NCBI GenBank assembly: GCA_000380225.1
Contig: KB904821.1
Coordinates: 3,455,631-3,519,630, forward strand
Length of the DNA stretch: 64,000 bases
Reading direction: 5' to 3'
DNA from: a filamentous cyanobacterium ESFC-1
Lineage (GTDB): Bacteria > Cyanobacteriota > Cyanobacteriia > Cyanobacteriales > Spirulinaceae
Shown here piece after piece: positions 9,337-14,634 of this stretch. A program made the position numbers and the translations under genes. The notes beneath the pieces were generated by a model, which ran no database searches, was not told the origin of the DNA, and saw nothing but the letters and a program-made list of their open reading frames with translations. Positions within the stretch are counted from its first letter, which is position 1. Each line of letters opens with the position of its first letter.

Positions 9337-9591
9337 ATGCTAAAGACATTTAAAGCCTTTTTGCAAGATGGGCGTTTAGAGTGGATTGGCGATCGCCCTG
9401 ACCTTGGCAATGAACGGTTACAGGTCTATGTCACGGTTTTAGAAAACGATACCGATCCAATCCTGAAAACCAGAGGGCAGAGGATGTCTGAGGTATTGGA
9501 ACATCTCGCCACTGCCCAGGGATTAGAGGGGATCGATCCAGTTCAATGGCAACAGGAGATTCGGCGCGATCGCTCATTACCGGGACGATAA
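9337..9591 (+). CDS. Small antitoxin-like protein paired with a broken PIN toxin
   Basis: An 84-residue protein (start MLKTFKAFLQDGRLEWIGD) resembling the small antitoxins that precede PIN-domain toxins in cyanobacteria. No DNA-binding motif can be named with certainty. The main support is context: three bases after its stop, at 9595, a second frame opens with the typical first residues of a PIN toxin. An ATG with AGGAATTAATCACC in front makes a plausible start. Since the toxin is broken, this gene may be an orphan antitoxin. Confidence 0.6.
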   Translation: MLKTFKAFLQDGRLEWIGDRPDLGNERLQVYVTVLENDTDPILKTRGQRMSEVLEHLATAQGLEGIDPVQWQQEIRRDRSLPGR

Positions 9592-9594
9592 ACG

Positions 9595-9681
9595 ATGCTT
9601 TTGGACAGCAATATCATTATCTATGCTGCACAACCGCAATACCCCCAACTGCGGGGAAGGAATGGATTAAGGATATGTTAA
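9595..9681 (+). pseudogene. Truncated VapC-like PIN toxin (N-terminal 20 residues only)
   Basis: The frame reads MLLDSNIIIYAAQPQYPQLR, which is the beta-1/alpha-1 start of a PIN domain including its first catalytic Asp (residue 4). It then loses similarity and ends at a TAA after 28 codons. The remaining acidic residues of the PIN active site are absent, so no toxin can be made. It starts three bases after the antitoxin stop, the usual spacing for such pairs. Confidence 0.6.
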
Positions 9682-9746
9682 CTTCAACTTGACAAAAATG
9701 ATGATTATATATAGCATTTAAGAAATTCCCTTACATAAAAAATGTT

Positions 9747-10697
9747 ATGCAATACCTCGAAACAAATGCAATTTATTACGGTAGATCGGAACACAAAATG
9801 CTTGAAATTGAGCCTAATAGTGTTGCTCTTAGTCTATGGTCTCCTCCATATTTTGTTGGCAAGAAATACGAAAAAAATGAAACATTTACATCTTGGCAAA
9901 ATATGTTAAAACAAGTTGTTTATAACCATAGCTTTATTCTAAAACCTGGTGGCTTTATGGTTATAAATATTGCAGACATAATTTGCTTTAAAGATATCAA
10001 TATGCCAAAAATACAAGCATTGAATATTTCTAGGCAAAAATGTAAAGTAACTCGAGAAATGGTCTTAGAAGCTATTGATAAACATCCCGAATATAATCGT
10101 TATAAGTTGGCAAAATTACTAGGCTGTAGTGAACAAACGATTGACAGAAGATTGAACGGAAATAACATTCGTGGTGGCAAACACCAGATTCAGACGAGAG
10201 TTAAGCTAGTAGGTCATTATCTTGAAAAGTATGCTCAAGATGTAGGAATTTATTTGTATGATAAACGAGTTTGGGTAAAAGATCCCGCATGGGTAAATAG
10301 TCAGTGGATAAGCAACACACTGAAAGCAGTCAGTGAGTACGAAGATATATATATATATTGGAAACCTGGAGAATATATGATTGATAGAAGAAAACTTTCT
10401 CAACAAGAATGGAAAGATTGGGGTTCAAGGGGAGTTTGGAATATCAATAGTGTTAGAAATAATGATGATCATGAAGCCAAATTTCCAGAGGAACTAGCTA
10501 CACGAATAATTCGCTTGTTCAGTTCTGAAGGTGATTTGATAATAGATCCATTTATGGGGAGTGGCACTACTGCTGTAGCTGCTATTAAAACCAATCGTTC
10601 ATTCATAGGTATAGAAAAAGAATCTTCTTATGTTCAGTTAGCTGAAGAGCGGATAAAAATGCTAAAAGCTGTGCAGCTAAAGCTAAATCTTGCTTAG
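9747..10697 (+). CDS. BglI-type DNA (cytosine-N4) methyltransferase with inserted HTH
   Basis: A 316-residue beta-class DNA methyltransferase. Motif IV is SPPY at residues 32-35 (LWSPPYFVGKK), the form typical of N4-cytosine enzymes. The SAM-binding region comes late, as in the beta class: PFMGSGTTAVAAI near residue 267 and FIGIEKESSYVQLAEERI after it. Between them, roughly residues 105-145, is an extra segment that reads as a helix-turn-helix (HPEYNRYKLAKLLGCSEQTI). The partner nuclease gene runs convergently and overlaps its end by four bases (10694-10697). Base composition is clearly more AT-rich than the neighbours, with few HIP1 sites, suggesting recent acquisition. By analogy with BglI the target may be GCCNNNNNGGC, which is an inference. 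Confidence 0.85.
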   Translation: MQYLETNAIYYGRSEHKMLEIEPNSVALSLWSPPYFVGKKYEKNETFTSWQNMLKQVVYNHSFILKPGGFMVINIADIICFKDINMPKIQALNISRQKCKVTREMVLEAIDKHPEYNRYKLAKLLGCSEQTIDRRLNGNNIRGGKHQIQTRVKLVGHYLEKYAQDVGIYLYDKRVWVKDPAWVNSQWISNTLKAVSEYEDIYIYWKPGEYMIDRRKLSQQEWKDWGSRGVWNINSVRNNDDHEAKFPEELATRIIRLFSSEGDLIIDPFMGSGTTAVAAIKTNRSFIGIEKESSYVQLAEERIKMLKAVQLKLNLA

Positions 10698-11587
10698 GGC
10701 AAAACAATTTCTTTAAATCTCCAAGCCTCTATAGATTTTAAAACGTCAAAACTAATTCTACAGCGCTTTTTTAGAGGATTTGTGCTTTGATCGTCTTTAC
10801 CAGGAAAGAATAAATTAGGATATTGCTGCAAATAGTTGGGATTTTCTTGTAATAGGATGCCATTGGGAACTGATGCCAAGCTAATTCTCCCCAGTGGTTG
10901 TCCTCCATCCTTTGAATTTTCTTCAAGGGATAGCATTCTATATACAGGTTTAACGATCAGTATGATAACTGGAAGAATTGTTCCATCACTGAGAACATAA
11001 ATTGGAGGAATACTACAATAAAAATCTTGACTTTTTCTTTTACCTTTTGCAACTATCACATCATTAACAACACCATTATCTTCAGCATCCCATCTACCAT
11101 TGCCAGAAATCTGATTGGGTGACATTACAGCATGGTTTTGATCATCCCTAGGCCCAACCGACTTAATATCCAGAAATAACCAACAAGTATCTGTCAACCT
11201 ATTTGTAAGTTTATTAATTTCTGCATTCGTAAGAACTAACCTCACATCAGTACCACTAGGTAAACCCATATCTCGAATATGAAAATAAGGTTCTAAAAGC
11301 CTTGGTAATTTCTCTCCAATAGTGTGTTCACCAACTTCTATCCAAGGATACTGATCGCCTATGGGAGCTCTACCTCTATTATCCGGTGGATAGTTTTGCC
11401 AAAATGGATAAAGATTGCTTGCCTCATTAAAATCATTGACTATCTGTTGAAGATTTTTATTGATTATTTCATCAATTTTTGTCGATACAAACTTTTCAAT
11501 ATTGATTAACTGATTATAGTGTTGTAGAAAGTGTGTCCTTGCTTGATTGTAAAGAGAGTATTGTGATTTTCTAAATTTATTAAACAT
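10694..11587 (-). CDS. BglI-like type II restriction endonuclease
   Basis: A 297-residue protein close to the length of BglI (299). Asp114 in SGTDVRL is followed exactly 26 residues later by Asp140-Ile-Lys142 in FLDIKS. As I recall it, BglI uses Asp116, Asp142 and Lys144, which has the same spacing and nearly the same position. No other obvious nuclease motif competes. The gene overlaps the controller-like HTH gene upstream by eight bases (11580-11587) and the methyltransferase tail by four bases, giving a compact C-R/M arrangement. It would cut unmethylated foreign DNA, with GCCNNNNNGGC as the expected site if specificity follows BglI. It is AT-rich like its methylase. All key residues are intact, so it looks functional. 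Confidence 0.78.
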   Translation of the reverse strand: MFNKFRKSQYSLYNQARTHFLQHYNQLINIEKFVSTKIDEIINKNLQQIVNDFNEASNLYPFWQNYPPDNRGRAPIGDQYPWIEVGEHTIGEKLPRLLEPYFHIRDMGLPSGTDVRLVLTNAEINKLTNRLTDTCWLFLDIKSVGPRDDQNHAVMSPNQISGNGRWDAEDNGVVNDVIVAKGKRKSQDFYCSIPPIYVLSDGTILPVIILIVKPVYRMLSLEENSKDGGQPLGRISLASVPNGILLQENPNYLQQYPNLFFPGKDDQSTNPLKKRCRISFDVLKSIEAWRFKEIVLP

Positions 11588-11813
11588 CAGAGCAGTCCTT
11601 GAGTAAATCCTGTGGTGAAACTCCTAAACTTTCTGCAATTTTCTCTAAGGTTTGTAAGGTAATATTGCGTTCACTTCTTTCTATCGCACCAATATAAGTT
11701 CTATGCAAACCACACTTTTCCGCTAAATCTTCTTGAGAGATTTCCAGTTTTTTTCTTAACTTTTTTAAATTTGATGCGACAATTTTATTAAGTCCAGAAA
11801 ATTGTTTGGCCAT
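11580..11813 (-). CDS. XRE-family HTH regulator, probable restriction-modification controller protein
   Basis: A 77-residue protein made almost entirely of one Xre/Cro helix-turn-helix: LKKLRKKLEISQEDLAEKCG (residues 16-35), then HRTYIGAIERSERNITL with the recognition helix, and LEKIAESLGVSPQDLL. Size and layout match controller (C) proteins of type II R-M systems, which delay nuclease expression when the system enters a new cell. It sits just upstream of the nuclease gene, overlaps its start, and has an inverted repeat eight bases before its ATG. It could instead be a general small repressor, but the context favours a C protein. Confidence 0.8.
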   Translation of the reverse strand: MAKQFSGLNKIVASNLKKLRKKLEISQEDLAEKCGLHRTYIGAIERSERNITLQTLEKIAESLGVSPQDLLKDCSDV

Positions 11814-11820
11814 CTAAGGT

Positions 11821-11839
11821 CGCTGAAATATATTTAGCG
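11821..11839 (-). promoter_or_regulatory. Candidate C-box operator upstream of the controller gene
   Basis: CGCT and AGCG arms flank the perfect 10-bp palindrome AAATATATTT (11826-11835), with one extra base on the left side. The element ends eight bases before the ATG of the HTH gene (11813, minus strand). The position suits binding by the controller protein to its own promoter; the AT core could also overlap a -10 box. Confidence 0.5.
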
Positions 11840-11944
11840 GTTTCTTTTATGGAAAGTTTACCCAGATGCTACTTTTATATCTACAGACTATATATAGCAA
11901 AAATGATCTGAAGTGCTGAAATTATTATTGTTGTCCACTTCTAG

Positions 11945-12325
11945 TGTCTGTGGGATCATATCCCCATCAACCTCGCCCAACTCCTCGCCAACGAAACCCG
12001 CGAAAGTGAAATCGCCCTCACCCTCTGCGAACTCATCTGGGACACCACCTGTCCCGACGAAGACCCCCCGGAACCCGCCACTCCCGCCGAACTGCGCCGC
12101 CACCTGAAACAACTGCAACGCCGCGACCTCCTCCCCTACCGCGCCCTCCTCCTCACCGACTGCCAACATCCCACCCCGGAACTCATCACCTTCTGTGCAA
12201 AACTCACCGGAGTCATTGCCGTTGCCTTCCTCACCGACGAACCCCTAGACGCGCCATTAAAAGGCTTCCCGCCGAATCAAGCTAATTGGTTTTCTGCCAT
12301 TCAAACCTGGCTAGAGGAGATTTGA
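11945..12325 (+). pseudogene. Startless gene tail, relic copy 1 (unknown family)
   Basis: An open frame of 126 codons follows a TAG at 11942 and has no usable start. It reads as coding: it has GC-rich codon use like the chromosome, segments such as LALTLCELIWD-like helices, PYRALLLTD, KLTGVIAVAFLTDEPLDAP and PPNQANWFSAIQTWLEEI, and a TGA at 12323. I do not recognise the family. The same C-terminal 30-60 codons recur at 13081-13187 and 13741-13897, so this is the longest of three decayed copies. The AT-rich restriction module stops just to its left, suggesting that the insertion removed the front of the gene. Confidence 0.6.
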
Positions 12326-12408
12326 TAAACCAGGTTTCTCCCTAAAACTTGGGATAAAATGAAAACTATCCCACCTAATTTAGTGGCCGAATCACCAGAC
12401 CCCAATTT

Positions 12409-12621
12409 ATGATGACGCTTACAGAACTACTTCCCACTATCAAGCAACTTTCACACCTTGATAAAATTAAACTGATTCGCTTGCTGGCTGAAGACATTGA
12501 ATCACGAGAAGAAATTACTCCCTTAGAACCGGGTAAAAGCTATGACTTGCCAACCCCATACAATACTTTTGGGGCGGGGGTGATTCTCATGCAGGCAATG
12601 GAGTCCACTGATGAGATTTAA
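12409..12621 (+). CDS. Small protein upstream of retropepsin-like protease
   Basis: A 70-residue acidic protein. The first 35 residues form a likely helix pair (LPTIKQLSHLDKIKLIRLLAEDI), followed by a proline-containing tail. The start region resembles small antitoxin-like or adaptor proteins that cyanobacteria encode before unrelated partner genes. It is five bases from the protease-like gene at 12627, so the two are almost certainly co-transcribed. The first of two adjacent ATG codons is used. Function unknown. Confidence 0.6.
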   Translation: MMTLTELLPTIKQLSHLDKIKLIRLLAEDIESREEITPLEPGKSYDLPTPYNTFGAGVILMQAMESTDEI

Positions 12622-12626
12622 CAGCA

Positions 12627-13037
12627 ATGCGATTTCGTTACTCAACCACTGATTCATCCCAAAACGAATTTGATAGCCTGCCGAGGATTCCCATTATTCT
12701 TCGGCGAGAAGGTCATACCATTGAAACTGTTGGATTAGTTGACAGTGGCGCAACTGTCAGCGTCATGCCCTATGACATCGGACAACAACTAGGGGCTATC
12801 TGGGAAGATAACCAGGCAATCATTCAAATAACAGGTAACTTAGGAAAGCAGCCAGCAATACCTTTATTTGTAATGGCTCAAATTGGCGATATTCCACCGA
12901 TTCAGTTAGCATTTGCTTGGATAAAACCACTCGATACATCTCTCATTCTAGGACAGACCAACTTTTTTATGGAATTTGATGTGTGTTTTTACCGTTCCAA
13001 GATGGAATTCGAGGTTAACCCTAAGTCCTTAATTTGA
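12627..13037 (+). CDS. Retropepsin-like aspartic protease domain protein
   Basis: A 136-residue single-domain protein with the retropepsin signature: hydrophobic-hydrophobic VDSGATVSVMP (about residues 37-47), where D38-S-G is the catalytic loop, and a later hydrophobic-hydrophobic-glycine segment SLILGQTNFF (about residues 110-119), matching the second psi motif. As in viral and DDI1-type retropepsins, one chain would supply half of a dimeric active site. Its substrate is unknown. It follows the 70-residue gene at a spacing of five bases, a pairing I have seen described only loosely in cyanobacterial genomes, so a two-gene module is inferred from layout. Confidence 0.75.
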   Translation: MRFRYSTTDSSQNEFDSLPRIPIILRREGHTIETVGLVDSGATVSVMPYDIGQQLGAIWEDNQAIIQITGNLGKQPAIPLFVMAQIGDIPPIQLAFAWIKPLDTSLILGQTNFFMEFDVCFYRSKMEFEVNPKSLI

Positions 13038-13080
13038 GTTGGAATGAATTTTAAAATCTGAACTCATAATGAATACAGAG

Positions 13081-13187
13081 GCGACTTCCTTAACGATAAC
13101 CCCCTAGACGCACGCGCCGTTAAAAGGCTTTCCCCCAATCAACCGAATCTGTTATCTGCGATCGAAACCTGGTTAAAAGAGATTTAA
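13081..13187 (+). pseudogene. Gene tail relic copy 2
   Basis: This stretch matches the end of the relic at 11945-12325: N-D-N-P-L-D-A, then PNQPN, then AIETWLKEI and TAA at 13185. A three-base insertion and a frame disturbance after LDA change the middle of it. It has no start and is too short to be a gene. It lies between the protease pair and the RelE-type pair. Confidence 0.55.
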
Positions 13188-13199
13188 GTTTCTGACCCC

Positions 13200-13466
13200 T
13201 TAATAAACCTCATCGTGGCTGCCGAAATCAACAAAAACGGCTTGGTTATCTTCTGTAAAATAAAATAATACTCTCTCATCATAATCTACAGTAAAACTCC
13301 ATAAATCCTTCAGCTTTCCCGATAGCTTATGGGTTCTCAATCTCGGATCGTAAGGGTCTGACGTAAATATCTCTAATTTCTGCCAAAATTTTGACTCTAA
13401 ATTTTCATTCCCTTTAATCCTTTTTCTAAACGCCCGTTTAAAAGCCGAACTGAAACTGACTTCCAT
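13200..13466 (-). CDS. Type II toxin, RelE/YafQ-like mRNA interferase
   Basis: An 88-residue protein with the RelE/ParE fold pattern: SFSSAFKRAFRKRIKGNENLESKFWQ-type N-terminal helices, HKLSGKLKDLWSFTVDYDERVLFYF in the middle and the C-terminal signature VDFGSHDEVY. The ending HDEVY is characteristic of the cyanobacterial RelE/StbE group. Such toxins cut mRNA at the ribosome and are held inactive by the upstream antitoxin. The antitoxin gene starts at 13678 and ends two bases before this start, on the same strand. All expected segments are present, so the toxin appears intact. Confidence 0.82.
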   Translation of the reverse strand: MEVSFSSAFKRAFRKRIKGNENLESKFWQKLEIFTSDPYDPRLRTHKLSGKLKDLWSFTVDYDERVLFYFTEDNQAVFVDFGSHDEVY

Positions 13467-13468
13467 GA

Positions 13469-13678
13469 TTATTCTTCAATCAGTTTTCTCAATTCATTGA
13501 TTTGGTTAGAAAATTTGAGGTTTCCTTGTTGTTGTTCTTTCTGGGCTGCTTGGAAATTTTCATAAATCTTGTCGCGATGTTCTTCACGGAGATACTGCTG
13601 CAACAATGATTTAATTTCTTCTTTTTCATCGGTAGAAAGACTTTTAATTCCTTCAATTACATCATTAAAGGTCATCAT
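13469..13678 (-). CDS. Antitoxin of the RelE/YafQ-type pair
   Basis: A 69-residue acidic, strongly helical protein (MTFNDVIEGIKSLSTDEKEE, then a Q/E-rich helix and a C-terminal LRKLIEE). It lacks a motif I can name but is of the right size and position: its stop lies two bases before the toxin ATG. It would wrap and neutralise the toxin and probably repress the operon. Two adjacent ATGs are possible starts. Confidence 0.72.
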   Translation of the reverse strand: MMTFNDVIEGIKSLSTDEKEEIKSLLQQYLREEHRDKIYENFQAAQKEQQQGNLKFSNQINELRKLIEE

Positions 13679-13740
13679 TGACGAAGCCTCGCGGTACTGA
13701 TATTACTGTTAATCATATTTTACTTCACGACTTAGCAGCA

Positions 13741-13897
13741 TTTCTACCGCGCCCTCCTCCTCACTGACTGCGAAAAACTCACGAGAGTCATTGCCGTTGC
13801 CTTCCTCAACGACGATCCCCTAGACGCACCGTTAAAAGGCTTTCCGCCGAATCAAGCTAATTGGTTTTCTGCCATTGAAACCTGGTTAGAAGCTTAA
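13741..13897 (+). pseudogene. Gene tail relic copy 3
   Basis: Nearly identical in wording to the relic at 11945-12325 but with an internal deletion of about 35 bases: YRALLLTDC joins directly to EKLTRVIAVAFLNDDPLDAP, followed by the PPNQANWFSAIETWL ending and TAA at 13895. It has no start and no promoter. It separates the RelE-type pair from the VapBC pair. Confidence 0.6.
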
Positions 13898-13900
13898 TCT

Positions 13901-14308
13901 TTAATTATTGTCAGGTCGAAAGCGCAAACTATTAAGGCTAGTCACCCTTTCAATTGTTACAAAATCGCGGTCATTCTGAACTAAAATTAAATGATGCGCG
14001 ATCGCGAGTTGGGCAATGCAACAATCAATACTACTTCTAACCGTTAAATCCTGTCGTTGTAAGTCGTAGTAAATGCGGGCAGCAGAAACCCAAGTATCAG
14101 CAGTTGCTTCGATATAATCTTGGTCTTGGAGATACGTTTCCAATAACCTCCATTCTCTTTCATCTCGACAACCCTGCAACAGTTCCATCTGAGTGAATCG
14201 GCTTAAAAAGATGGGTTGCTCATTAATAATTGCTGACAAAGATTGACGGACTTCACCTGTGCGACCGCGGAAAATATCGATCCAAACAGATGTATTAATC
14301 AGAAACAT
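13901..14308 (-). CDS. vapC: VapC-type PIN domain toxin with substituted first catalytic residue
   Basis: A 135-residue PIN domain. Conserved parts are the N-terminal strand FLINTSVWIDIFRG, the Glu of MELLQGC (about residue 43), SSIDCCIAQLAI (about residues 91-102) and QNDRDF (about residue 113). In active VapC toxins the first strand reads xxxDTSxW; here residue 5 is Asn (codon AAT) rather than Asp, so one of the metal-binding acids is lost. That should weaken or abolish RNA cleavage. The rest of the site is kept, which suggests a recent change. The gene overlaps the antitoxin by 14 bases, as usual for vapBC. Confidence 0.82.
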   Translation of the reverse strand: MFLINTSVWIDIFRGRTGEVRQSLSAIINEQPIFLSRFTQMELLQGCRDEREWRLLETYLQDQDYIEATADTWVSAARIYYDLQRQDLTVRSSIDCCIAQLAIAHHLILVQNDRDFVTIERVTSLNSLRFRPDNN

Positions 14309-14507
14309 TACGATTTTCCCGTAAAGCCTTGTAATCGTAGTCAGCCCTAAATTGAATTTGTCCGCTTAGATCGAGTAAATTGCGCTTCTTGCGGGTACGA
14401 ATCAACTCTTCTAAAGCAAAATTAAGCAGTTCTTCTTCTGTTTGGCAATGGGTTAAACGCAATGCTTCTTTGACCAATTCTTCTTTAAGTTCAATAGAAG
14501 TTTTCAT
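14295..14507 (-). CDS. vapB: VapB-type antitoxin
   Basis: A 70-residue protein with an N-terminal ribbon-helix-helix pattern (MKTSIELKEELVKEALRLTH) like many VapB antitoxins, a central helix (EEELLNFALEELIRTRKKRN) and a C-terminal tail containing a WxR-like segment (IQFRADYDYKALREN) that would occupy the toxin groove. It directly precedes and overlaps vapC. The RHH part should bind the operon promoter. Confidence 0.8.
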   Translation of the reverse strand: MKTSIELKEELVKEALRLTHCQTEEELLNFALEELIRTRKKRNLLDLSGQIQFRADYDYKALRENRNVSD

Positions 14508-14593
14508 AATAAATCATTTATTTTATGCTTTGATTTATTATGCCATAGCTCTACTCGCCATTGTTTTATTTTTAAGAAAACTGAAAATTAAAT

Positions 14594-14624
14594 AAAAAAG
14601 GGGCATTTAAAAACACCCCTTTTA
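14594..14624 (-). terminator. Rho-independent terminator of gcvP (bidirectional shape)
   Basis: Arms AAAAGGGG (14596-14603) and CCCCTTTT (14616-14623) enclose an AT-rich loop. On the minus strand the hairpin is followed by a T-rich run, placed 11 bases after the gcvP stop. It also separates gcvP from the vapBC promoter region. Confidence 0.8.
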
Positions 14625-14634
14625 TGATTAAAAT

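Noticed and set aside
11888-12169. Minus-strand frame of 93 codons opposite the first relic
   Set aside because: Its low-complexity E/V/G content mirrors the GC-rich plus-strand coding relic; the plus-strand frame has clear repeats of protein sequence at two other sites.
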